Assembly: GCA_963833745.1 (NCBI GenBank)
Contig: CAWHZD010000007.1
Coordinates: 682,001 to 746,000, forward strand
Direction of reading: 5' to 3'
DNA from: AP-15 sp963833745
GTDB taxonomy: Bacteria > Pseudomonadota > Alphaproteobacteria > ATCC43930 > CGMCC-115725
DNA: 64,000 nt
This document shows positions 56,452-64,000 of this stretch, in pieces. Every line of letters begins with the position of its first letter. Within the stretch, counting starts at the first letter, position 1. A model generated the notes under the pieces. It worked only from the letters and a program-made list of their open reading frames with translations, searched no databases and was not told the DNA's origin. The translations under genes and the position numbers were made by a program.

Positions 56452-57096
56452 TTATCTGGGGCATTTGCGCCGGCGGGCCCAGCCCAGACCAGCCAGGGCC
56501 GTGCCGATCACGGCCAACGTTCCCGGCTCCGGCACGGGGGTAACCGACGCATAGGTATAGACGAGCACGTCCTTGACCATGCCCGTATCCGTAAAAACCG
56601 CGTCGAAGTCCAGGGTCGAGCTCGAAACGGCAAGTGTCCCCCTGTCGGTCGCAATGGCGGATACGGTGGCGCCCTCAAACACGCCGAGACCACTCATCGT
56701 GGTGCCGCTGCCGGTGCTTGACCCGCTCAAGGGCAGAGAGCCGGTCGACGCGCCAGGAGCAAGCGTACCAGTTTCGGTGTTGCTGGCACTGGTGGAAGTT
56801 ACCGTCAAACCAGGAAAGGTCTTGTCTGCAACATTGGTAAGCTGGGCGCTGAAGGCTGCACTGCTGGAACCGGTGTTCGTGACGTCAATCGATCCCACAA
56901 TGTCCTCGGTAATCGTGTCGGTTACTTTGGTCAATGTGCCCAGCGCGGCGTTGAACCCGCTAAAGCTGAAGGTGTGCGTCCAATTCGTGACTGCCGGACC
57001 AAAAATCAGCGTTTGGGCTACCGTACCGGCCGAGGCCGCTCCGCCGGCGCAGGCCATCAAGGCTGCCGCTGTCAGGGTGATCGAGGTCTTGTTCAT
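56452..57096 (-). CDS. PEP-CTERM sorting-domain protein (choice-of-anchor E-like)
   Basis: ATG 57096 gives 214 residues: a Sec signal (MNKTSITLTAAALMACAGGA), then a Ser/Thr/Gly-rich beta-sandwich region (TVAQTLIFGPAVTNWTHTFS, LTNVADKTFPGLTVTSTSAS). It ends in the sorting tail VPEPGTLAVIGTALAGLGWARRRK, with PEP motif, TM helix and Arg cluster. Such tails are processed by exosortase A-type enzymes at the membrane and the protein is released or anchored outside the cell. No exosortase gene is in the window. Low-complexity content and lower GC than neighbours fit a secreted matrix protein. Confidence 0.88.
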   Translation of the reverse strand: MNKTSITLTAAALMACAGGAASAGTVAQTLIFGPAVTNWTHTFSFSGFNAALGTLTKVTDTITEDIVGSIDVTNTGSSSAAFSAQLTNVADKTFPGLTVTSTSASNTETGTLAPGASTGSLPLSGSSTGSGTTMSGLGVFEGATVSAIATDRGTLAVSSSTLDFDAVFTDTGMVKDVLVYTYASVTPVPEPGTLAVIGTALAGLGWARRRKCPR

Positions 57097-57476
57097 TGTC
57101 GTGTCTTCTCTCACAAGAGCGCGTGCGAAGGTGGTCGTTAACCTTAATAAATTACGCACGTGTCGTGCCAACGGTCCAAGCGCCTGTCTTTGTTAACCTT
57201 ACCTGTCGGGACACCAGCGCCGCTGTAAACGATCCCGCCATGATTGCCCGCGTTCGCCGATCGCGAAACCATCCCGCTTTGCTAAATCGACAGTCCCTAA
57301 ACCAGTGTTATCAATAAGTTACAGACTCGCGGAGCCCGCGTGGCAGTGGTGTAGTGTTTACCGACATCTTTCAGCGGCCGCCCCCAGCCCGACAGCCAAT
57401 CCATGCGTGTTTGGCTAGTGGTACGCACCTGACGCTGGTCACCCGGGGCGTCCGGCCGTCGTCTTCCCGGCGAAGG

Positions 57477-57654
57477 AGCGTGTGAAGAAATCGCGCGGCT
57501 TACCCAGGTTCGTCGCCCCCGCGAAAGCGGGGGTCCAGAGCCTGCCGCTGGCCTGAACAAGGGGCAAACGACTGAAATCCCTGGGTTCCCGCTTGCGCGG
57601 GAACGACGAAATTAGGGGCTTGTCGGCCCCAGGGAGGGAATTTTCTCACACGCT
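57477..57654. mobile_element. MITE-like element, 178 bp, with terminal inverted repeats and 6-bp duplication
   Basis: Ends are AGCGTGTGA (57477-57485) and its exact complement TCACACGCT (57646-57654), followed inward by (A)GAAA and TTTTC. Both ends are directly flanked by CGAAGG (57471-57476 and 57655-57660), consistent with target duplication. Removing the element and one CGAAGG restores CTTCCCGGCGAAGGCCGGGA, an intact palindrome of the repeat family seen at 31945-32007. No transposase is encoded; mobilisation in trans is presumed. The interior contains the 98-bp repeat copy B. Confidence 0.7.
57511..57608. repeat. 98-bp dispersed repeat, copy B
   Basis: The same two hairpins as 21424-21521 (CGTCGCCCCCGCGAAAGCGG; CCCGCTTGCGCGGGAACGACG) and a similar middle (CTGGCCTGAAC). 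It lies inside the MITE-like element. Identical length in the two copies implies common descent rather than chance palindromes. Confidence 0.85.
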
Positions 57655-57704
57655 CGAAGGCCGGGATCCATGGCGCCAGGGACACCGGCCGGAGCCTGTC
57701 CTCG

Positions 57705-57722
57705 GGCCGGCTAAAGCCGGCC
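57705..57722. repeat. Perfect 18-bp palindrome
   Basis: GGCCGGCT-AA-AGCCGGCC, 8-bp arms with a 2-base centre, downstream of the split repeat. No T-run follows, so it is not an obvious terminator; probably another hairpin of the dispersed repeat family. Confidence 0.7.
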
Positions 57723-58045
57723 GCGTGGGCCGGTGCGACAATTCGTTTTCGTGTGATCTGTCAGAACTGGTCCACCGACATGAGATGTGTAAAGTTTGCC
57801 AACTCCGTCGTCTTCGCTGACGATAATCCAAGCGAGCCGGCTATCGGCACCCCGGAGACGGGCGCCACTCCCGACCGCAACCCCACGGTTGGGCAGGCGC
57901 CGTCGGGCCGCCGGCAAGGTCGCTAAGGGGGCAGGTCCCTCCGATATCCGCCACGTCCGGCAACCGCAAAGCTGCGCCGCTTCCGGTCCTTCGCAAGACG
58001 ACTATGGAGCCGTGAGGTCCGACCCGAAGCCGCCCTTCGCTCGCC

Positions 58046-59068
58046 TCATTCGATCACCTGGTCGACGCCGGCGAGAATCGATTGTGGGATCGTCAAGCCG
58101 AGGGCTCTCGCGGTCCTGAGGTTGATCACCAGTTCGAACCTCGTTGGTCGCATGACCGGCAAATCGGCCGGCTTCTCGCCTTTGAGGATCCTTCCGGCGT
58201 AAGTGCCGACCTGGTGATAGAGGGAGGCAAGGCTTGCGCCATAGCTGATCAGACCGCCGGAAGTGACGAAAACGCTGAAATAATAGATCGCCGGAACAGC
58301 ATCGCGCGCCGCCAGCGCCACAAGTTGGTCACGCCGCGGGTCAAAGAACGGATCGCCACCGATCACCAGCCCGCTAGCTCGCTGTTGGACGAGGGAGGCG
58401 AAAGCGGCGTCGATTTCGCTTTCGGTACCGGCCTTCAGGACAAGGAGCCGCACCCCTCTGGCGTGCGCCGCTTGCTGAGCGGCTCGAATTGTGATCTCAG
58501 CTTCTGGACCGGTTGGGTTCACCAGAAGGGCGATCGTACGCGCCAGCGGAACCAGGTCACAAAGGAGCTCGAACCGCTTGGCTATCAGTTCGTCGATAAT
58601 AAAGCTGACGCCTGTGAGGTTGCCGCCCGGCCTGGCGAGGCTGGCAACCAAGCCCGCCGCGACCGGGTCTGTGCCGACAGTGAAGACGATCGGGATCGTA
58701 GAGGTCGCATTTTTTGCCGCGAGGGCCGCAGGGGGGGCGAAGGCCACGATTAGATCAACTTTGCGGCTGACAAGATCGGCGGCCAATGCGGGCATCCGAT
58801 CGTAGTGACCGCCCGCCCAACGAAATTCGATCACAACGGTTTGGCCCTCGACGTAGCCGGTTTCGCGCAATCCGAGCTGAAACGAGCTCATCAACTGTGG
58901 CGGCGCTTGGTCGGGTAACGTGGTGCTCAGGAACCCAATCACCGGCGTCGCCTTGTGCTGCGCCCGCACCGCGAAAGGCAGCACGATCGTCACGCCACCA
59001 ATTAGCGCGATAAGATCACGTCGCCTCAGGGAAAGATGACCAGACGACGCGTTCTGCCGCCGGTCCAT
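58046..59068 (-). CDS. ABC-type substrate-binding protein (ABC_sub_bind family, second copy)
   Basis: A 340-residue exported protein preceded by AGAGGAGG. The signal SLRRRDLIALIGGVTIVLPFAVRA has twin Arg. Family blocks are VDLIVAFAPPAALAAK, IPIVFTVGTDPVAAGLVASLARPGGNLTGVSF and ELVINLRTARALGLTIPQSILAGVDQVIE. It resembles the copy inside the glt operon in length and layout but has diverged. No transport partners are next to it, as is usual for this expanded family. Flanked by gene-free intervals on both sides. Confidence 0.92.
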   Translation of the reverse strand: MDRRQNASSGHLSLRRRDLIALIGGVTIVLPFAVRAQHKATPVIGFLSTTLPDQAPPQLMSSFQLGLRETGYVEGQTVVIEFRWAGGHYDRMPALAADLVSRKVDLIVAFAPPAALAAKNATSTIPIVFTVGTDPVAAGLVASLARPGGNLTGVSFIIDELIAKRFELLCDLVPLARTIALLVNPTGPEAEITIRAAQQAAHARGVRLLVLKAGTESEIDAAFASLVQQRASGLVIGGDPFFDPRRDQLVALAARDAVPAIYYFSVFVTSGGLISYGASLASLYHQVGTYAGRILKGEKPADLPVMRPTRFELVINLRTARALGLTIPQSILAGVDQVIE

Positions 59069-59670
59069 CGCCCCTCCTCTGCCACGCTGAGCCGCGATGC
59101 TAACACATCGAAACCGGTTTATTGCCGAAATGTGCGCGATAGGCGATTACTACAGGGCTCGCGTTGTCGGGGCAGGAACAGCCGTTCACAGGGCGGTGGC
59201 TGAGTGTCCCGGAAGGGTCGAAACCGGTCACGCTGATTGGTTTTGAAGCCATTTTTAGAGCGACCGCAAAATTGCCCGAACTCGTATCCTATCGCAGCAC
59301 CCGGCAACCACCCTGGGAGACCGGCCGGCAGATGACGGGATGTTTGCGACGGTGCGGCGTTGCCAAATTCGCACGCTCCGGCAGCCGCCGAGGGCGCGAA
59401 ACTCCGGCCGGGGGTGTTACGGGCTGTTCTACCTTAAGACGAATTCTGCTGTAGATTCTCTGTATTTTGCGCGCATCGAGACTAGCGTCAAAACTGGAGG
59501 TAGATGTCGTGGGCATATCGACGACGGTCTAATCCCGGTCGAACCGGCAGCGTTCTCCCCGCACCGCCTTGCCCGGCCCTCCGCCCGCAGCGGCGCTCGC
59601 GCGAGCTGCGGCGCTGCCGGCCTGCCCGGCGGCAGCTCATGCGGCGCGTAAATGTGTGCCGATATCGGGC
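59069..59670. other. Gene-free interval
   Basis: 602 bp between two minus-strand genes. A locally AT-richer stretch near 59430-59500 may include regulatory DNA. A small frame starting after TGGAGG at 59504 runs into the amine oxidase gene and is arginine-rich; I do not accept it. Nothing else is seen. Confidence 0.55.
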
Positions 59671-60942
59671 TCAGCCGAGCCGCAGGCTGGCGAGAGCGGC
59701 GTCGGCGGCGGCGAGGCCGGTCATATAGGCGCCGTGCGCGGTCGAGAAGAAATTCGCCGACGTGGCTTCCCCGGCGAAGAACAGGCGGTCGTCAACGGGT
59801 GCTGTGAGGATTGCGCGGTCGCCGGAATGACCGGGGGCGGCATACGAATAAGAGCCGCGCGACCAGGGATCCCGCAGCCAGCCGGTTGCGGCGAGCGGCC
59901 TGATGTGGTTGCGGATGTCGCCGCCGAGGATGTTCGCCAGCTCGTCGGCGGCAAAGGCGAACATCGCCGCCTCCCCTTCGCGCTCCATCGCCGCGGCAAA
60001 CCGTCCGCCGAAAAAGCAGTAGATTGCCGGCCGGCCGAGCGGCCGCAGCTGGTAGCTCATCGTTTCCCGCCGCGTCGTCGAGCCGACCAGAAAACCGTCC
60101 TGGGTGAACTCGGCCCAGTTGCCGTCGAGCGCGATGAACAGCTTGTCGTCGACCCCGAGCGGCAGGCCGGCCGCCGCCTCGACCTTTTCCGGCAATCGCG
60201 GCGCGAAGCGGATCGCCTCGGCAACGAGGATCGAAGTCGGCACGGTGACGATGACCCGCGCCGCGGCCACGGTGCCGCGCGCGGTCTCGATCCGGATCGC
60301 GTGACCGCCATGGTCGATCCGCGACACCGGCGTCTCCAGCGCGACCGGCAGCCCCTCGGCCAGTTTTTCGAACAGCCGGCCGTAGCCCTCGCCCAGGCGC
60401 CAGTTGGTGTTGGTGCTGTTGTCGTCGTAGCGGACATAGTCCTTGACCGAGACGCGGTCGAGCTCGGCGCCGTTGCCCCAGGTGCTGGTGGCGTCGAGCA
60501 GCTGGTTCCAGCGGCCGCCGGGTGGGAGCACGCTCGCCAGCGAGCGGTCCACCGGCTCCAACGCCGCTTTGCGGCGCGCCCGGCCTTGCGCCTCGCGGGT
60601 GGCGAGCCAATCGGCCTCGGCCTGCGGCGTCTCGCCGCTGCGCGACAGCCGCGCCGTCCATTCCGGCGGCCGGCGATGGACCGAAAAGCCGAGGCGCCGG
60701 GCGATCGGCGACAACGGGTTGCGATCGGCCGAGTGCAGCCATTCGGCGCCGCGATCGAGCGCGAAACCGGCCGGCGCAATGGTATGCACCCGGCCGCCGA
60801 CCCGGTCGCGCGCCTCCAGCGCCAGCACCTTCAGCCCCGCGGCTCCGACGAGCCGGCGCGTGGCGCCGATGCCGGCCGCGCCGATGCCGATGACCGCGAC
60901 GTCGACCTCCGCCGGGAACGTTGCCATCTGCGTCACCGCCAT
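59671..60942 (-). CDS. Flavin monoamine oxidase family protein
   Basis: A 423-residue FAD-dependent amine oxidase. The FAD dinucleotide motif AVIGIGAAGIG is at 17-26, E43 in LALEARDRVGGRVHT binds ribose. Later blocks are TVPTSILVAEAIRFAPRLPEKV and the C-terminal RLFFAGEATSANFFSTAHGAYMTGLAAA, where the FAD is clasped. It oxidises an amine substrate to aldehyde with H2O2 release, plausibly a polyamine given the nearby Pot-like importer, but a 4-kb separation makes this weak. No signal peptide, so cytosolic. Confidence 0.92.
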   Translation of the reverse strand: MAVTQMATFPAEVDVAVIGIGAAGIGATRRLVGAAGLKVLALEARDRVGGRVHTIAPAGFALDRGAEWLHSADRNPLSPIARRLGFSVHRRPPEWTARLSRSGETPQAEADWLATREAQGRARRKAALEPVDRSLASVLPPGGRWNQLLDATSTWGNGAELDRVSVKDYVRYDDNSTNTNWRLGEGYGRLFEKLAEGLPVALETPVSRIDHGGHAIRIETARGTVAAARVIVTVPTSILVAEAIRFAPRLPEKVEAAAGLPLGVDDKLFIALDGNWAEFTQDGFLVGSTTRRETMSYQLRPLGRPAIYCFFGGRFAAAMEREGEAAMFAFAADELANILGGDIRNHIRPLAATGWLRDPWSRGSYSYAAPGHSGDRAILTAPVDDRLFFAGEATSANFFSTAHGAYMTGLAAADAALASLRLG

Positions 60943-61130
60943 GGACCGGCACGCCGGCCAATGCCGGGCAACCGCCGGCTATAGGGGTCCCTCTTACGCC
61001 TTGGCGATTTCACGGTCCTCACCTTCGATTATTGCGGCTCGATGATCGGGTTACGGCAGGTGGGCGTGCTTCCGGCTGAGCAACGGCGACCGTCGGCGTT
61101 CCCACGATACCGATCCTCCCGGGGGAAGCC

Positions 61131-63854
61131 TTATCGGCGATTAACGACCGCAGCGCGCCCGCCTTCGAGAAAAGCCCGGGCGTCGAGGTGGCCAAAGATC
61201 TCGATCAGGGGCGCCACCAGCCCGGTCCACCCCGTTTGGTGACTGGCGCCGATGCCGGCGCCGTTGTCGCCATGAAAGTATTCGTAGAACAGCAAGTGAT
61301 CTCGCCAGTAGGGATCGTTCTGAAACTTTTCGGCTCCCCCGAACACCGGTCGCCGGCCGGCTGGATCGCGCAAGAATATTCGGGTCAGCCGGTTGGCGAT
61401 TTCGCGAGCGACCTCGAAGAGGTTCATCAATCTACCCGAGCCGGTCGGGCACTCGAGCTTGAAGTTGTCGCCGTAATACAAATAATACTGTAGCAACGCG
61501 CGAATCAACAGCGCATTGACCGGCATCCAAATCGGTCCGCGCCAGTTGGAGTTGCCGCCGAACATGCCGCTGTCCGACTCCGCCGGAAGGTAATGCACCC
61601 GGTATTCCTGGCCGTTCACCGACAAGACATAGGGATGATCGGCGTGATAGCGGGACAGCGCCCGGATCCCGTAGGAGCTCAAGAACTCGTTCTCGTCGAG
61701 CATCCGAGACAGGATGCGGCGCAGCCGACCCTCGTTCACCAGAGCCAGCATGCCGCGTTCGGCGACGCCGTAATGGCCGGGGCCCGTTGCATGGATGGAC
61801 GCGAGCAGCTCCGGCATCCGCCGCAGGCGTTCAAACATGTGGTCCGTCAGTTTGGCCACCCGTTCGCGCTGCCATTTCTCTACGACCGTTGTAGCGCAGA
61901 GCGGCAAGAGGCCCACCATCGAGCGGACCTTGAGCCGGGTGGCGCCGCCATCGGGACGGCGAAGGACGTCGTAATAGAAACCGTCCTCCTCGTCCCACAT
62001 GCCCTCCGGACCGATGTCGTTCATCGCGCGGGCGATCAGCACAAAGTGCATCGCGAAATTCGCGGCCAGATCCTCATAGGCCGGGTCGTGCGCCGCCAAC
62101 TCGACCGCAATCTCGAGCATGTTCTGGGAATAAAGGGCCATCCATGCCGTGCCGTCGGCCTGCTCCAGATAGCCTCCCGTAGGCAATGGCGCGCTGCGGT
62201 CGAAGACGCCGATGTTGTCGAGCCCGAGAAACCCCCCTTCGTAGAGGTTCCGGCCGTCGCGGTCCTTACGGTTTACCCACCAGCCGAAGTTCGACGCCAG
62301 CTTGCCGAATACCCGCTTCAGGAAATCGAGATCGGTGTTCCCCCGCAATACCTGTTCGGTCCGGTAGAGAAAGATCGCGGCCCAGCCATGCACCGGCGGA
62401 TTGACGTCGCTGAAGTTCCACTCATAGGCCGGGATCTGGCCAGTCGGGTGCAGGAAAGCCCCGATAAGCAAGAGGTCGAGCTGCTGTTTGGCGAAATCGA
62501 TGTCGACGGTCGAGAGCGCCAGAGTGTGAAAGGCAAGATCCCAAGCGGCGAACCAGGGGTATTCCCACTTGTCCGGCATCGAGATGACATGACCGCTGAT
62601 CATGTGGAACCAGTCGCGATTGCGCACCTGGAAGGTTTCATCCAGCAGCGGATCGGCCTTGTGTTCATCGAGCCATTTGTCGACATCGTAAAAGAAATAC
62701 TGTTTGCCCCACATCATCCCGGCCAATGCCTGCCGCATCACATTGGCCGCATCATCGCCGACCCCAGCCGGTGTAATCGCCCGATAGAACGCGTCGGCCT
62801 CATGCCGGCGCGCCTCGACGATTTGCGCGAACGGCGCGCCGAACGGGTCCTCGGCGCCGGGTGCGACGTTATTCAGCCGCAGCCGGATGATTGCGTTCGC
62901 CTTGGCGCCGACGCGCAGCTGGTAGTGCGCGGCGGCCTTCGTCCCGGTGTTGCTGGGGTTGACCGCGTTCTGCCGGTCCGCCACCACATAGTCGTTGATC
63001 CCGTCCTTGACATAAGGTGTCGGATTGGAGGTGCCGAAGAGACGCTCGTTGTTGGTCTCGTTTTCGGTGAACAGCAGGCGTGGACTTCCTTCGCAATGCA
63101 GGAAATAGTCGCCGAGCAGCGCGTCTGCCGCAGCGATGGCGGCGCCTTTGTCCCCTGATGCATCTTTCAGCGACGGTTTCGGCTCGTCCGGCCACCATGT
63201 CCAGATGTTGCGGAACCACAGGGTCGGCAGCACGTGAACGACAGCCTCATCGGGTCCTCGATTGCATATGGTGATTTGGATCAACATGTCGGTGGGCGCG
63301 GCTTTAGCGTATTCGACGAAGACATCAAAATAGCGGTCTTCGTTGAATATGCCGGTATCAAGCAATTCGTACTCAGGATCGAGGCGATTGCGGTGTCGGT
63401 TGGTCTCTATCAAATTTACGTAAGGGTATTCCCCTTGCGGGTATTTGTATAAATATTTCATGTAGGAGTGGGTCGGTGTACTGTCGAGGTAGAAATAATA
63501 CTCTTTGACATCCTCGCCGTGATTGGCCTCGCTGTTGGTCAGGCCGTACATCCGTTCCTTGAGGATCGGATCCTTGCCGTTCCACAGCGCCAGCGAAAAG
63601 CACAATTTTTGATTGTCGTCGCTGATCCCGGCGAGGCCATCCTCGCCCCAGTGATAGGCGCGCGAGCGGGCTTGATCGTGGGTGAAATAGTCCCACGCAT
63701 TCCCGTCCTTACTGTAGTCCTCGCGGACCGTGCCCCACTGGCGCTCGCTGAGGTATGGTCCCCATTGCCGCCACGGCACCCCACTTTCCCGCGCCTCGTC
63801 CAAACGCAACTCCTCGGCGGTCCGTGCCGGTTTGGTGGTCGAGCTCATGGCCAT
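61131..63854 (-). CDS. GH63-like (MGH1-type) glucosidase
   Basis: ATG 63854 (six bases after GGGAG) gives 907 residues; GTG 63872 is an alternative. The N-terminal part (about 15-330) is a beta-sandwich region (VPWRQWGPYLSERQWGTVREDYSKDG). The C-terminal (alpha/alpha)6 barrel has WEYPWFAAWDLAFHTLALSTVD with a candidate catalytic acid, GPEGMWDEEDGFYYDVL, and NSNWRGPIWMPVNALLIRALLQYY, typical of mannosyl-oligosaccharide glucosidase/MGH1 proteins. Bacterial relatives act on alpha-glucosides such as glucosylglycerate or mannosylglycerate. No signal peptide is evident, so action is probably cytosolic. Confidence 0.87.
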   Translation of the reverse strand: MAMSSTTKPARTAEELRLDEARESGVPWRQWGPYLSERQWGTVREDYSKDGNAWDYFTHDQARSRAYHWGEDGLAGISDDNQKLCFSLALWNGKDPILKERMYGLTNSEANHGEDVKEYYFYLDSTPTHSYMKYLYKYPQGEYPYVNLIETNRHRNRLDPEYELLDTGIFNEDRYFDVFVEYAKAAPTDMLIQITICNRGPDEAVVHVLPTLWFRNIWTWWPDEPKPSLKDASGDKGAAIAAADALLGDYFLHCEGSPRLLFTENETNNERLFGTSNPTPYVKDGINDYVVADRQNAVNPSNTGTKAAAHYQLRVGAKANAIIRLRLNNVAPGAEDPFGAPFAQIVEARRHEADAFYRAITPAGVGDDAANVMRQALAGMMWGKQYFFYDVDKWLDEHKADPLLDETFQVRNRDWFHMISGHVISMPDKWEYPWFAAWDLAFHTLALSTVDIDFAKQQLDLLLIGAFLHPTGQIPAYEWNFSDVNPPVHGWAAIFLYRTEQVLRGNTDLDFLKRVFGKLASNFGWWVNRKDRDGRNLYEGGFLGLDNIGVFDRSAPLPTGGYLEQADGTAWMALYSQNMLEIAVELAAHDPAYEDLAANFAMHFVLIARAMNDIGPEGMWDEEDGFYYDVLRRPDGGATRLKVRSMVGLLPLCATTVVEKWQRERVAKLTDHMFERLRRMPELLASIHATGPGHYGVAERGMLALVNEGRLRRILSRMLDENEFLSSYGIRALSRYHADHPYVLSVNGQEYRVHYLPAESDSGMFGGNSNWRGPIWMPVNALLIRALLQYYLYYGDNFKLECPTGSGRLMNLFEVAREIANRLTRIFLRDPAGRRPVFGGAEKFQNDPYWRDHLLFYEYFHGDNGAGIGASHQTGWTGLVAPLIEIFGHLDARAFLEGGRAAVVNRR

Positions 63855-63955
63855 GGTCTGCTCCCGCTTCACAACATCATACTAGCTAGCTGTCCCCGTT
63901 TGGACAGCGCCGGCCCGATGCTGCCGTCGGCAGCTCGACAACAACGCCAGGAAGC

Positions 63956-64000
63956 CTATCCCCAGACGAAGACGCGCTTCCAATCGTTCTTCATGCTGAT
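63956..64000 (-). CDS. Possible 3' end of a CDS at the window edge
   Basis: The minus-strand frame from the edge reads ISMKNDWKRVFVWG and ends in TAG at 63956-63958. The lack of internal stops over 14 codons is weak evidence, and the family is not recognised. It lies about 100 bp upstream of the glucosidase on the same strand, with AT-rich DNA between. Confidence 0.3.
   Translation of the reverse strand: MSMKNDWKRVFVWG

Larger units (their letters stand above)
57097..58045. other. Gene-free, repeat-rich interval
   Basis: 949 bp with no supported gene. It begins with the PEP-CTERM promoter region, which has GTTAACCTTA twice (57137-57146 and 57192-57201). It then carries the MITE-like element (57477-57654) inside a split palindromic repeat, and another palindrome at 57705-57722. 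The rest (57723-58045) has short frames without protein character. Confidence 0.65.

Noticed and set aside
59504..59728. Small plus-strand frame after TGGAGG upstream of the amine oxidase stop
   Set aside because: The translation is almost all Arg, Pro, Ala and Ser and runs antisense into the amine oxidase gene; no support beyond the ribosome-site-like sequence.

Overview
The window is high-GC, densely coding chromosomal DNA from an alphaproteobacterium, most like a soil- or plant-associated member of the Rhodospirillales/Hyphomicrobiales. This rests on family content: a glutathione synthase, an HpnL-type (hopanoid-associated) membrane protein, two 'ABC_sub_bind' substrate-binding proteins, tandem DevC-type permeases, class III cyclase/TPR proteins, and the dispersed palindromic repeats typical of those genomes. 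No rRNA, tRNA, phage, integrase or CRISPR array is visible.

Layout. 1-9681 holds a 5'-truncated metallophosphoesterase, an SDR, an orphan UgpC-type ATPase beside the remnant of a lost sugar permease, a ClC channel with CBS domains, and a DevC-DevC-DevA exporter whose ATPase carries a cyclic-nucleotide-binding domain. Upstream of it lies a broken NHL/SMP-30 gene. 10254-21307 has a GT39-like membrane glycosyltransferase, a frameshifted HpcH/HpaI aldolase, an SMP-30 lactonase bracketed by related repeats, and gltB-gltD with a substrate-binding protein gene inserted between them. 22142-30669 has an HpnL-like protein coupled to a histidine phosphatase, then a NodT-adaptor-RND efflux operon ending in a DUF4239 gene with one in-frame stop. 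30868-38796 has an LLM flavin enzyme, a methyltransferase, a DUF433/DUF5615 toxin-antitoxin pair beside the stump of a second cyclase gene, the intact cyclase, a TPP enzyme, a small lipoprotein and three small dimeric-barrel proteins.

39223-49630 carries a helix-turn-helix protein, ribosomal protein S21, a ROK kinase, a DUF2272 lipoprotein convergent with and overlapping a tyrosine phosphatase, an MFS transporter, glutathione synthase, a SirB1-type protein, an opine-dehydrogenase-like enzyme, a zinc-free MDR reductase and a vapBC pair. 49635-64000 carries a second TPP enzyme, a complete polyamine-type ABC operon (PotF-A-B-C), another histidine phosphatase, a PEP-CTERM protein, a repeat-rich gap with a MITE-like element inserted into a palindromic repeat, a second ABC_sub_bind protein, a flavin amine oxidase and a large GH63-like glucosidase.

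Themes. Operons are tightly packed with many 4-base ATGA/GTGA stop-start overlaps (DevA/DevC, RND/adaptor, gltB/SBP, PotABC, HpnL/phosphatase). At least seven reading frames are broken (NHL protein, HpaI aldolase, DUF4239, DUF5615 toxin, VapC toxin, second cyclase, sugar permease). Some breaks are clearly biological decay; single-base indels could be sequencing error. The most noteworthy items are the 178-bp MITE-like element with terminal inverted repeats and a 6-bp duplication, the cyclic-nucleotide-linked DevC2A exporter, and the truncated tandem cyclase abutting a toxin-antitoxin module.
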